Source of the DNA: Desmonostoc muscorum LEGE 12446
GTDB lineage: Bacteria; Cyanobacteriota; Cyanobacteriia; Cyanobacteriales; Nostocaceae
Length of the DNA: 64,000 nt
Assembly (NCBI RefSeq): GCF_015207005.2
Contig: NZ_JADEXS020000001.1
Location: 4,836,001-4,900,000 of the forward strand
Direction of reading: 5' to 3'
Position 1 is the first letter of the stretch, and every line of letters begins with the position of its first letter. The position numbers and the translations under genes are program-made. Shown here piece by piece: positions 31,374 to 40,308 of this stretch. The notes below the pieces were generated by a model that ran no database searches, was not told where the DNA came from, and saw nothing but the letters and a program-made list of their open reading frames with translations.

Positions 31374-33479
31374 TTAATTGTCCTCGATCGCTGAAGAACG
31401 ACGGCGGCGGCGACGGTTGGCAGTAGCGGTGCTATTGGCATCACTTTCATCTGCGTTGGTCAAGGGTGCTGAAGGGCTGTCAGTAAACCCTGATGGTTCA
31501 GTTGTCTCTTGGATGATCTCTGGGATTGAGGGTTTTTTTTCTGGCTCAATAACTTTCGGTATCGGTATTCTGCTTGGGGTAAGTTCAGATGTTGCTCTTT
31601 GAACAGTAGCTGATTCAGGGATTGATTCAGTTGGTATCGTTGGCAGTTGACCGGGCTGAATCACGTTAATAATCACAGACTTGGAATTTTTAACTTCTTG
31701 GTCTAATTTCACCAAGGGAGAGATTCCCATTAAGGCAAAAATATCCTGTTCTTGGAGTGTCATTTCTACAGTCCTAATTTCCGGTGGTTCTACCACTGGT
31801 TTGACTGGCTCTGCCTTGGTAATTTTAGTGCGCTCTATTCTTTCACTCCAACCTGGTTTACCAAGGGTAGGCGAGGGAATTTCTGGTGTTACTCCTAGTT
31901 CTGGTTCAGCATCAAGGTCTAAGTCTGGCTCGTTGACAAAAGCCAGTGGATTAATACCAGTCCGGGTTTCATCTTTCCCATTTAATCCGTTGACACCACC
32001 AATCCGACTGCGACGAGTGCGGGTACGACGTTTATTATCGTTAAGTTCTTGATAACTAGGATGATTGATCAAATTGAGATTACTCAATTCCGAGTCACCA
32101 TCGAATGGTTCCCCAAATCCATCATAGGTTTCTCGTGGTTCTGGGATGCGGGCAGATGGCTGACGCGGTTCTCTATGAGGCAGAGGAGAAACAATACGCT
32201 CACGCTCTGGTGATTCTGCTGGTGTGGGGAATCGGTTTTCGATTTCTCCAGGTAGACGCACGGTATGTCCTAAACCGCCACAGGTGGGGCAAGTTTCACC
32301 AAACAATTCGTAAATATTTTGACCCTGACGCTTGCGAGTCAGTTCTACCAAACCCAGTTCAGTTAGTTGAGCAATCTGGGGACGAGCTTTGTCTGCTTTA
32401 AGTGCTTTATTAAAGTGTTCGAGAACTTGTAGTTGGTCACGCCGCGATTCCATATCAATAAAATCAACGACAATCACCCCAGCAATATTTCGTAAACGCA
32501 ACTGGCGAGCAATTTCTGTTGCAGCTTCGCAGTTTGTCCACAAAACTGTTTCTCTAGCTGTTGCCGATCGCGTAAAGGAACCTGAGTTAACATCAATTAC
32601 TGTTAATGCCTCAGTTGGCTGAATGATGATGTAACCTCCAGAAGGTAGGTCTACCCTTGGTTTCAGAGCTTCTCGAATGGCGGCATTGATCCGGAAGTAT
32701 TCTAAAATTGGCGAGCGATCGCGATGATGATCGATTAACAATCCTTGGGGTGTTTGACCTCCACTCCAATTCTGTAAATACTGCTTGACTCGCTTCAAAC
32801 CAGTACTGGAATCCACAACAATCCGATTTACATCCGCGCCGTACATATCTCGCAATACACGCTGAATAAAATCATCATCCCGGTTGAGAAGTGCTGGGGC
32901 GCGGGTGGAATGGGCTTCCTGCTGGATTGCCTCCCACTGCTTTTGCAGCACCTCTAAATCTTCCATAATCGCTTCTTCTGGTTTGCCTTCGGCTTCTGTA
33001 CGCACCAGCAAACCCATTCCCGCCGGTTTAACCAAAATCGCTAGTGCCCGCAAGCGGTTGCGCTCGCTTTCACTTTTAATCCGTCGGGATAAATTTACGC
33101 CTCTGCCATAGGGCATCAGTACCACATAGCGTCCGGGTAAGGTGATATTACCCGTAAGCCTCGGTCCTTTCGTCCCCGTTGGCTCTTTCATCACTTGCAC
33201 CAACACTTTCTGCTGTGGTGCTAATAGTTCTGTAATTGCCGCTGCGGTACGCTTTAGCTTTAATGGCCCCAAGTCGGTGACGTGAATAAACCCGTTACGC
33301 TCTGGATCGCCAATATTAACAAAAGCCGCATCTATCCCAGGTAGTACATTTTCTACTACTCCTAAGTAGATATCACCTATTTGATGATGACCCGTAGCAA
33401 CAACTAGTTCCTGTATCTGATCTTCAGAAAAAACCGCAGCAATTTGGTGCTGCTCCGCGATAATAATTTGTTTTGGCAT
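31374..33479 (-). CDS. rne: Ribonuclease E/G
   Basis: Main single-strand-specific endoribonuclease of mRNA decay and rRNA/tRNA processing. The 701-residue protein starts with MPKQIIIAEQHQ and has an S1 RNA-binding domain (about 35-120) and a DNase I-like catalytic domain (VIDVNSGSF and VVDFIDMESRRDQ hold the Mg-binding Asp residues). It also has a zinc-link CPTCGGLGH (about 395). The C-terminal 300 residues are low-complexity and end with an arginine cluster (NRRRRRRSSAIEDN). In Anabaena such an Arg-rich tail recruits polynucleotide phosphorylase, and the same is inferred here. It is followed by rnhB. Confidence 0.94.
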   Translation of the reverse strand: MPKQIIIAEQHQIAAVFSEDQIQELVVATGHHQIGDIYLGVVENVLPGIDAAFVNIGDPERNGFIHVTDLGPLKLKRTAAAITELLAPQQKVLVQVMKEPTGTKGPRLTGNITLPGRYVVLMPYGRGVNLSRRIKSESERNRLRALAILVKPAGMGLLVRTEAEGKPEEAIMEDLEVLQKQWEAIQQEAHSTRAPALLNRDDDFIQRVLRDMYGADVNRIVVDSSTGLKRVKQYLQNWSGGQTPQGLLIDHHRDRSPILEYFRINAAIREALKPRVDLPSGGYIIIQPTEALTVIDVNSGSFTRSATARETVLWTNCEAATEIARQLRLRNIAGVIVVDFIDMESRRDQLQVLEHFNKALKADKARPQIAQLTELGLVELTRKRQGQNIYELFGETCPTCGGLGHTVRLPGEIENRFPTPAESPERERIVSPLPHREPRQPSARIPEPRETYDGFGEPFDGDSELSNLNLINHPSYQELNDNKRRTRTRRSRIGGVNGLNGKDETRTGINPLAFVNEPDLDLDAEPELGVTPEIPSPTLGKPGWSERIERTKITKAEPVKPVVEPPEIRTVEMTLQEQDIFALMGISPLVKLDQEVKNSKSVIINVIQPGQLPTIPTESIPESATVQRATSELTPSRIPIPKVIEPEKKPSIPEIIQETTEPSGFTDSPSAPLTNADESDANSTATANRRRRRRSSAIEDN

Positions 33480-34243
33480 TCAATTTCCTCAAAAATTGGC
33501 AGCACTAACAGGTTTAGAGGTTTTTTGTATCATTCCGGTTAATTACTTAATAAATGAAAACTCCTTGGATCTAGATGTCTTTTGACGCGTCTTTGCGTCA
33601 GCTTTCATTCTCAGTGTTAATACAGTTTGATCTTATACCTTCATTCCTGTAAGCCTAATAAAAAGACGCTACTGGTAATAACAATCGTCAAGCAATTTTG
33701 GATTTTAGATTTGCGATAGCTAGCTTCCGCCATGTCCGCGAGGGCCTTTTGGATTGAAACAGACCACGAGGGTAAGAGGCTTAAGAATTTGAGATTGATC
33801 GTTTGAGATTTGTTCCAGCTACAAGGGCAGGGCATGAACGAAAAAAAAACAATCCGAAATCTGTCTTGAAAAGCTTTGATCTAAGGAAGCCTTATCTCAA
33901 CGCCAGTACTCTACGAGAAGCCGCCCTCAGGGCGTCTACACACAAGTCGGGAAACCCGCTTTGAAGAATGGCTCAACTTTTCGCAAAATCTAAAATTGAA
34001 AATTGCAAGTCAACCTGAGCTTCTCAGTCAGTTAAAGGTCTATTGGTACTCTTAAGAGCTTTCACACGCTTGATTATTCCAGAACGGCTGCATATTCATA
34101 TTGTTTAAGCAATTAAATCAACCGTCCGTGGTTGATTTGTGATGCAATACCCTCTTTGAAAGAGAGTTGTGAGTTGAAAGTACTAAATCCTGAGTCAACT
34201 TTTAACTCAGGATGTCTGATTTGAGAGTAACCTACTGAAGTCG

Positions 34244-34407
34244 TTAACAAAAAAAAACTACTTCTATTTTCCATTCCCCAGATTTATCCTTAGGGTTATA
34301 TTCAGCAACACCAGTTGCTACTCTGTTTGAAGTTGCCCTAGCCGACGCTAAGCTGCGCTTTGGCTTTGCGCGTCTGTGGGCGTCTAGAAGTCGGCAGTTG
34401 CTTTCAT
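34244..34407 (-). pseudogene. 32-codon mini-gene interrupted by a palindromic repeat
   Basis: On the minus strand an ATG at 34407 with a GGAG ribosome-binding site 8 nt away reads MKATADF and then a stop. The stop lies in a 59-bp repeat (34337-34395) flanked by GCAACT on both sides. Removing the repeat and one GCAACT gives one continuous frame: MKATSNRVATGVAEYNPKDK followed by SGEWKIEVVFFC and a stop just before a T9 tract. The inserted 65 bp both adds a stop and shifts the frame. I do not recognise the reconstructed protein. A longer frame from 34432 reads through the repeat but lacks this start context. Confidence 0.6.
34337..34395. repeat. 59-bp palindromic repeat with 6-bp target duplication
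   Basis: Flanked by AGTTGC at 34331-34336 and 34396-34401 on the plus strand. Near its ends it carries inverted GCCGAC/GTCGGC, and inside it words typical of dispersed Nostoc repeats (GACGCTAAGCTGCGCTTTGG, GCGCGTCTGTGGGCGTC). It interrupts the mini-gene. Confidence 0.75.
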
Positions 34408-34410
34408 AGC

Positions 34411-34435
34411 GAGTTCTCCTTTCGGAGTACAACTC
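34411..34435 (-). promoter_or_regulatory. Hairpin sequestering the ribosome-binding site
   Basis: In the minus-strand RNA, GAGTT pairs with AACTC and CTCC pairs with GGAG around a GAAA tetraloop, with a 3-nt bulge. The GGAG is the ribosome-binding site of the ATG at 34407, so the folded form should block translation. It could be a riboswitch or thermosensor switch element. Confidence 0.6.
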
Positions 34436-34788
34436 TACAAGAGTAACGCACTGGCTCTTGGGCAGTACCGTGGATTAGACATTCAGCAGTTGTTTAAAAA
34501 GCATGGAGTTAGAGAACCTAACCGAGCCTGCTGTTCGTTACTGATTCACAAGGTAGCTATAGAGAGAGTGTGTGTTCTTTAATCTGCCTCAGTTTGTCTG
34601 GGATAAAATCCTAGAAGTTGCACTCTAATATCTTTGCTTTCGCCCCCTGAATGCGAGGGTAGTGAACCAGCTAATTCAATGCAGCGCCAGAAAATTTCTC
34701 TTCATCCCATTCTAACGCAACCTTGCTAAAAATCAATTCCTATGATTTGTTATCTTATGACAACTACTAGCAAGTTGTCATAGAGGGA

Positions 34789-37518
34789 TTATACCCCTAA
34801 AATTAGCCGATTGCGGTGAATGTGTAGGATTTGAAATTCTACATTAGCTACTGCCTCTAACATAAACAAGATTTGTTCCGGACGCAACAGCCAACCATCT
34901 TGGCGATAACTACCTACATAACGGATAACAGATATAGATTCTGCTGTGCTATTGTGGGTTTTTACCAATTCCAGTTCAAACAAGCGATCGCGCAGATTTA
35001 TTAACTGACTTTTGCCTGACTTGGTTGTTTGCTCGTACCAGAGTTCGTCTTTGGCTTTGATGGTATCAATCCAGTTTTCCCATTGTGCAGGCGTCACTTC
35101 TTTTGGTGTTGCCACATTTATCAAATACTCTGCGGACTCCAAGAGTTGGCTAGCTGCTTTCGCTTTTAAATCGATTTGCGCCACATCATATATGGGTATG
35201 TCTGTGGGCATTTCCTGAACTAGCTGTTCTTTAAAAGTATCAACTGGCACTGACATTGTTAGCTCGAAATCCGCAATTTCACCACTGCTAGTAGCTCCTA
35301 AAGCCAAAGCAGTAGCTAGAGAAATTCGCGGCATTGGATGAAACCCACCAGTGAAAGCAATTGGCAAGCCTGCTCGCCGTACAACTCGGTCAAACAAACG
35401 GATTAAATCCAGATGGCTCACTAAAGCCATGTTACCTTCTTTACCAAACGAAACTCGTATTCGTTGTGTCTTAGCAGTGTTGGGGACAAACTCACCAGCG
35501 AATTTTGGCACAGCAGGTGGTTCAATGACGATATTGTGCCCAAAATCAGTGCCACAAACGCCGCAGTGAGAACAACCTTCAAAAGAGCAGTCGGGTACAA
35601 TTGCAGATGCTAGAGCGCGTTCCAAGTCTTCTTTGAGCCACTTTTTGTCAATCCCGGTATCAATATGATCCCAAGGTAGGGGAGTATCGAGGGAGTGAGT
35701 ACAGACGCGATTAATCGCGTCTGTACAAAGTGGGGAGTGGGGAGTTAGGAATTCTCCGCTCTGCTCCTCTTTTGGGAAGAGATTCCATTCACCGTTTTCG
35801 ATTTGGCGGTATTTCCAATCTAGACCGGCTTGGGCGATCGCATCTCCCCAAGCAGTAAAAGCTCGATCTAAATTGTCATACCAGGAATCCATGCCTGCAC
35901 CCAATTCCCAGGCGCGGCGCACTACTTTGCCCAAACTGCGATCGCCTCGTCCAATAAAATCTTCCATTGCCGAAATCCGGACATCGGTAAAATTTGCCTT
36001 TGCTCCCTTTATCCGGCGGAATTCTTGGCGCAGCAGGTTTTGTTTGCGCCGAAATTCACTGGTAGAAACTGAGTGCCACTGAAATGGGGTATGCGGCTTG
36101 GGGGTAAAGTTAGAAATTGTCAAATTAAAGTTTAAGGGTTTTCTGCCTTTGCCCCGACATTCCCGCTGTAACCAACTCACCGTTTCAGCAATGCCCAAGA
36201 CATCAGCATCTGTCTCACCTGGCAAGCCAATCATAAAATATAGCTTAATTTTATCCCAGCCTTGCTCCCAAGCGGTTTTGACTCCCCGCAAGAGTTCTTC
36301 ATTGGTCAAGCCCTTATTCACAATGTCTCGCATCCGCTGAGTTCCAGCTTCTGGAGCAAAGGTTAGTCCGCCTTGTCGGGTACCTCCAAGGATGTTAGCA
36401 ATATTTTCATCAAATCTGTCTACCCGTTGGCTGGGTAGAGTCAAAGAAATGTTTTCATTTTTTAAGCGATTTTTAATTTCCATCCCCACCGCTGGTAAGG
36501 ATAAATAATCAGAACAACTTAAGGAAAGCAAGGAAAACTCGTTGTAACCAGTCGCCCGCATACCCTGTTCAATCGCTTCTACCACTTTATCTGGTTCTAC
36601 ATCTCGTGCTGGTCGGGTTAGCATTCCTGGTTGGCAGAAGCGACAACCACGAGTGCAGCCACGCCGAATTTCAATGGTCAAGCGGTCATGTACTGTTTCT
36701 ACGTAGGGAACTAGTCCAATGGAATATGCTGGTATCGGGGTTGCAACTCTTCGCAGAATTTGTTTTGGCACGTCTGGGCGCAGGGGATGAACTGAGCCAT
36801 CGTCTGCCATGTCGTAGAACTGGGGGACATATACCCCTGGTATCTGTGCCAAGTCTAGTAACAAATCTTCCCGACTCAAACCGGCTTGTTTGCCTTCTTC
36901 CAAAACCAAACCAATTTCTGGCAGTAGTTCTTCTCCATCTCCAAGGGCGAAAAAGTCGAAGAAGTCAGCGTAAGGCTCAGGATTTGATGTTGCTGTTTGT
37001 CCCCCAGCAAAAATTAACGGGTAAGAGGAGGACGCGGGGACGCGAGGATGGGGGGACGCGGCGATATTTTCTTTATTCTCCGCGTCCCCGTGTCCCCCTG
37101 TCTCCGTGTCTCTTCTCTCCCGCCAAGTCAGGGGAATCCCTGCTAAATCCAACATTTCTAGGATATTAGTTGCACCCAGTTCGTAACTGAGGCTAAAGCC
37201 TAAAATGTCGAATTCTGTGAGCGATCGCTTTGACTCTACCGCAAACAACGGTGTATTAGTTTCCCGTAGTTTGGCTGATAGATCTTGTCCTGGCAAGTAG
37301 GCGCGATCGCACAATTGGCTCTTTTGGGCATTCAAAATGTTATACAGAATGATGTGCCCTAAATTCGATGCACCGACTTCATAGACTTCTGGGTAGGTTA
37401 AGACCCAGCGTATTGTTGTCGTATCCCAAGGTTTGTGTACTGCTAAGCGTTCGTTACCCAAGTAACGCCCTGGTTTTAAAATATCCGATGTTATTAATTT
37501 TTCAACTGCAACAGCCAC
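34789..37518 (-). CDS. TIGR03960-type B12-binding-like radical SAM protein with DUF2344 domain
   Basis: Large radical SAM protein, 909 residues. The N-terminal cobalamin-binding-like domain precedes a radical SAM core with the cluster motif GCTRGCRFC. The C-terminal part has a cysteine cluster (CSFEGCSHCGVCGTDFGHN) and a DUF2344 domain (VSHLDLIRLFDRVVRRAGLP onward). The family is often adjacent to RNase E/G genes, as here (rne lies downstream on the same strand); a function in RNA modification is plausible but unproven. Two stretches are repeat-derived in-frame insertions: around residues 137-165 (GGHGDAENKENIAASPHPRV) and around 590-612 (TPHSPLCTDAINRVCTHSLD). Confidence 0.88.
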   Translation of the reverse strand: MAVAVEKLITSDILKPGRYLGNERLAVHKPWDTTTIRWVLTYPEVYEVGASNLGHIILYNILNAQKSQLCDRAYLPGQDLSAKLRETNTPLFAVESKRSLTEFDILGFSLSYELGATNILEMLDLAGIPLTWRERRDTETGGHGDAENKENIAASPHPRVPASSSYPLIFAGGQTATSNPEPYADFFDFFALGDGEELLPEIGLVLEEGKQAGLSREDLLLDLAQIPGVYVPQFYDMADDGSVHPLRPDVPKQILRRVATPIPAYSIGLVPYVETVHDRLTIEIRRGCTRGCRFCQPGMLTRPARDVEPDKVVEAIEQGMRATGYNEFSLLSLSCSDYLSLPAVGMEIKNRLKNENISLTLPSQRVDRFDENIANILGGTRQGGLTFAPEAGTQRMRDIVNKGLTNEELLRGVKTAWEQGWDKIKLYFMIGLPGETDADVLGIAETVSWLQRECRGKGRKPLNFNLTISNFTPKPHTPFQWHSVSTSEFRRKQNLLRQEFRRIKGAKANFTDVRISAMEDFIGRGDRSLGKVVRRAWELGAGMDSWYDNLDRAFTAWGDAIAQAGLDWKYRQIENGEWNLFPKEEQSGEFLTPHSPLCTDAINRVCTHSLDTPLPWDHIDTGIDKKWLKEDLERALASAIVPDCSFEGCSHCGVCGTDFGHNIVIEPPAVPKFAGEFVPNTAKTQRIRVSFGKEGNMALVSHLDLIRLFDRVVRRAGLPIAFTGGFHPMPRISLATALALGATSSGEIADFELTMSVPVDTFKEQLVQEMPTDIPIYDVAQIDLKAKAASQLLESAEYLINVATPKEVTPAQWENWIDTIKAKDELWYEQTTKSGKSQLINLRDRLFELELVKTHNSTAESISVIRYVGSYRQDGWLLRPEQILFMLEAVANVEFQILHIHRNRLILGV
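35699..35726. repeat. 28-bp perfect palindrome inside the radical SAM gene
   Basis: Each half reads GTACAGACGCGATT on its own strand. It sits in frame in a segment that does not look like the family, next to a GTGGGGAGTGGGGAGTTAGG spacer-type repeat. The core ACGCGAT/ATCGCGT also occurs in the 42133 array. Confidence 0.85.
37024..37114. repeat. G/C-rich inverted repeat inserted in frame in the radical SAM gene
   Basis: One arm is rich in GGGGACGCG (37031-37061) and the other in CGCGTCCCCGTGTCCCCC (37081-37098), around an AT-rich centre. It codes for a Gly/Asp/Glu-rich stretch between the conserved PLTWRERR and YPLIFAGGQ segments. Confidence 0.75.
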
Positions 37519-37677
37519 TATGCTATCTTCGAGCTACCTTAATTACAGTTACTCAAGCCTAACCTTAGCATTGAATTAGGTTTTCCAACAAAGTTTCTCG
37601 TTGCAACTTATAACTCCTTTACATAAAGTCTGCTCCTTACCTGAACTTTGCTCGTTTTACATAGGTTTTATATAAAT

Positions 37678-38007
37678 TTATGTTGCAGACAAGTCAGCTT
37701 CGCTTTCCAAAATTTCAAAAACTCTATCGAGTTGCGTCAGTTCAAAAATAATTTGAACTGAGGGAGCAACATTGCAAAGTCGGAAACTCCTGTTTAAACC
37801 CAGAGCTAGTTTGTGTGCAGATAACAATGCCATCAAACCTGCACTGTCTAATGATTCTACTGCCGCTAGATCTACTACCAAAATGGAAATATCATTTTTT
37901 GTGAGTCCTGTGGTCAGATCTCGTTCAAATTCCAAGGCGTTTGCAGCATTCAAACAGCCTTGGGGTTGAATAACCGCAATTTTGGGATACTGAAGCACTG
38001 CTTGCAT
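37678..38007 (-). CDS. STAS-domain anti-sigma factor antagonist
   Basis: 109-residue single STAS domain of the anti-anti-sigma (SpoIIAA/RsbV) type, acting in the cytoplasm by binding a partner-switching kinase. The phosphorylatable serine is in VESLDSAGLMALL (Ser55). The N-terminal beta strand is AVIQPQGCLNAANALEFERD. No anti-sigma kinase or phosphatase gene lies next to it. It is 159 bp upstream of the TIGR03960 gene on the same strand, so cotranscription is possible but not shown. Confidence 0.9.
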   Translation of the reverse strand: MQAVLQYPKIAVIQPQGCLNAANALEFERDLTTGLTKNDISILVVDLAAVESLDSAGLMALLSAHKLALGLNRSFRLCNVAPSVQIIFELTQLDRVFEILESEADLSAT

Positions 38008-38477
38008 GGTTACATCCTATGAGAGTTATTGAAGCGTCAAGGTAAGAATTATTTGAACATAAACTTTTTTTTGTTGCATCGACCATATGTCTTAGGTTTC
38101 TTTGCTGAATCTTTATTGCTTTAGTATGTCTGTTTAAAGATTGTCATAATTCCAGTTTCAAATGTGTTCTTATATACTTTTTTTTTATCTCAGTTCAAAA
38201 ACAATCAACATAAGACAGTGGTAGAGCAAAGAAATTATCCGTAACTTTCCTGAGGAAACTTGCCTAGTCTATAACTTAAGCTAATTTAGCCAAGTCTTAA
38301 CGGTAAGTTAAATCCCGCACTTTACGGTTACTGTTGACATTGGTCAAAGTCTGAGAAAATTATTATCTAACTAACTTAAACTGTGATCTAAATCACTAGT
38401 CAATTAGTATTTGATCGCTTTTTATACTTAGATTTATCTGGAATAATTAATGTCAATATAGAGTTGGATTATTAGTT
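38008..38477. other. AT-rich divergent intergenic region
   Basis: 470 bp between the STAS gene and the 66-residue protein. No gene, hairpin or operator was recognised beyond AT-rich promoter-like sequence. Confidence 0.5.
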
Positions 38478-38678
38478 ATGAGAACTAGGTACGCTATTCG
38501 TAAATTGGTAGAAAAAGCTCTTGATATTAAAAAACTAACTCCTGAGATAGAAAATGAAATCAACTCAGAACTCACGCAACTAGGTTACATTTCTGACGTT
38601 GATTACGAAGCTTTAGAATTATTAATGGCAGAGATGGATGCTGGTCGAATTCAGTTGGTTTCTAGCCTGGGATATTAA
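38478..38678 (+). CDS. Small hypothetical protein
   Basis: 66 residues, highly charged and predicted helical (KLVEKALDIKKLTPEIENEI, then NSELTQLGYISDVDYEALEL). It has no cysteines, signal peptide or membrane segment. The protein looks like a genuine compact domain rather than a shadow, because the opposite strand and other frames are not conserved-looking and the codon use matches its neighbours. No clear ribosome-binding site precedes the ATG. I cannot assign a family. Confidence 0.6.
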   Translation: MRTRYAIRKLVEKALDIKKLTPEIENEINSELTQLGYISDVDYEALELLMAEMDAGRIQLVSSLGY

Positions 38679-38972
38679 TCCTAATTCTTTGGATATAGAG
38701 GTTAAGAGCTATACTAAGTGAATTTAATTAAGGCTGGAGCAATCAGAGATATAGCGGTTCCTGCGTCGGTAAGGAACAGAAAAAACAATTCACCACAGAT
38801 GAAGATAGATTCTTGTAGAGGCGTCCCTACCTGTGTAACTTATTCAAAGGCAGCGCAGGTAATAAAGGGCGATATCATTGTTTTTATTTTTCTATGAGAT
38901 TGATTATTTAAATCATAAGGTGGCGTAAACTGTGGTAATGACCATGTACATTGTGCATTCCTGATAATCGCC

Positions 38973-40148
38973 ATGCAGTTCGCTAAACGCCTAGAAAAAA
39001 TTCCTCCCTATCTGTTTGCTGAAATTACCCATAAACAGAATGAACTCGTTGCGAAGGGAGTTGATATCATCAATATGGCTATTGGCGATCCAGATAAACC
39101 GACTCCTAATCATATTCTCCAGGTAATGCATGAGGCGATTGAGGATGCTTCGATGCACAACTATCCGCCTTATCAAGGTACGAAGGAATTCCGGGAGACG
39201 GCGGCTAAGTGGATGGAAAATCGGTTTGGGGTGACGGGGTTGAACCCTGATACAGAAATTGTTTCTTCAATTGGTTCTAAAGAAGCAATTCATAATACTT
39301 TCTTAGCGTTTGTGGAACCAGGAGACTATACATTAATACCAGATCCTGGCTATCCTGTGTATCGGACTTCCACGATCTTCGCTGGTGGTGAGTTTTTTAC
39401 TATGCCCCTGAAGGCAGAAAACGGTTTTTTGCCTGATTTGAGTAATATACCTGAAGAAGTAGCTCACAAGGCAAAACTGTTGTGGATTAATTATCCCAAT
39501 AATCCCACTGGGGCATTGGCAACATTAGAGTTTTTTGAAGAATTGGTAGGTTTCTGCAAGCAGTATGATATTTTGCTGTGTCACGATCACGCTTACTCAG
39601 AAATGGCATACGATGGCTACAAACCTCCTAGTGTGCTGCAAATTCCCGGTGCTAAAGATGTAGCGATCGAATTTCACAGTCTGTCTAAATCGTACAATAT
39701 GACGGGTTGGCGAGTGGGTTTTGTTGTTGGTAATGCCATCGGTATTCAAGGCTTAGCCCAGGTAAAAACTAACGTTGATTCCGGAGTGTTTAAGGCAATT
39801 CAACAAGCAGCGATCGCAGCTTATTCTAATACCACAGAGGCAGAACTCCAAGCCATCATGTCGGTTTACCAAAATCGCCGCGACATTATTGTTAGTGGAC
39901 TGCAATCTCTAGGTTGGCCAATGCAGCCTCCTAAAGCTACTCTTTACGTCTGGACACCTGTTCCTCAAGGATATTCCTCAGCAGAATTTGTGAATTTGCT
40001 ACTTGACAAATGTGGCATCCTTGTTCCTCCTGGTAGTGGTTACGGTGCATTTGGAGAAGGCTTTATCCGAATTGCTTTAACTATCTCTGATGAACGATTG
40101 CGAGAAGGAATTCAACGGATGAGAGATGCTGGTATTCGTTACGTGTGA
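38973..40148 (+). CDS. dapL: LL-diaminopimelate aminotransferase-like class I/II aminotransferase
   Basis: PLP-dependent aminotransferase of 391 residues. The start MQFAKRLEKIPPYLFAEITH, the INMAIGDPDKPTP loop and WINYPNNPTGA are typical of the DapL2-like group. The PLP-binding lysine is in HSLSKSYNMTGWRVGF, and the C-terminal substrate-binding arginine is in GEGFIRIALT. The group converts tetrahydrodipicolinate to LL-diaminopimelate for lysine and peptidoglycan, but closely related enzymes act on other amino acids and cyanobacteria carry a second DapL, so the substrate is uncertain. It is followed by tandem repeats. Confidence 0.8.
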   Translation: MQFAKRLEKIPPYLFAEITHKQNELVAKGVDIINMAIGDPDKPTPNHILQVMHEAIEDASMHNYPPYQGTKEFRETAAKWMENRFGVTGLNPDTEIVSSIGSKEAIHNTFLAFVEPGDYTLIPDPGYPVYRTSTIFAGGEFFTMPLKAENGFLPDLSNIPEEVAHKAKLLWINYPNNPTGALATLEFFEELVGFCKQYDILLCHDHAYSEMAYDGYKPPSVLQIPGAKDVAIEFHSLSKSYNMTGWRVGFVVGNAIGIQGLAQVKTNVDSGVFKAIQQAAIAAYSNTTEAELQAIMSVYQNRRDIIVSGLQSLGWPMQPPKATLYVWTPVPQGYSSAEFVNLLLDKCGILVPPGSGYGAFGEGFIRIALTISDERLREGIQRMRDAGIRYV

Positions 40149-40156
40149 TGAAGGGA

Positions 40157-40273
40157 TTGGGGACTGGGGACTGGGGACTGGGGACTGGGGAAGATGAGGG
40201 AGATGAGGGAGATGAGGGAGATGAGGGAGATGAGGAAGATGAGGGAGATGAGGGAGATGAGGGAGATGAGGGA
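40157..40273. repeat. Heptamer and nonamer tandem repeats
   Basis: About four GGGGACT heptamers (from 40158 to about 40190) run into nine contiguous GATGAGGGA nonamers (40193-40273, one copy GATGAGGAA). They fill the convergent gap between two genes. The opposite strand reads as a Ser/Pro repeat frame that is not a credible protein. Confidence 0.85.
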
Positions 40274-40308
40274 TAAGAATTAATAATCAATGCCCCATGC
40301 CCCAATCC

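Larger units (their letters stand above)
33480..34788. other. Repeat-rich region upstream of rne
   Basis: Probable long rne leader, then dispersed repeats (33690-34010, with words shared with the rpsL-rpsG spacer), two mutually exclusive hairpins (34171-34212) and a disrupted mini-gene with a structured leader (34240-34435). From 34436 to 34788 nothing known was recognised; on the minus strand it would be the leader of the mini-gene. Confidence 0.6.

Noticed and set aside
34436..34700. Known structured RNA (glutamine, cobalamin or SRP/RNase P RNA) in the mini-gene leader
   Set aside because: None of the consensus segments I know for these RNAs could be found by eye; only an unknown leader is claimed.
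40081..40305. Minus-strand Ser/Pro repeat frame
   Set aside because: Translation of the GATGAGGGA microsatellite plus the end of the aminotransferase gene; not a credible protein.
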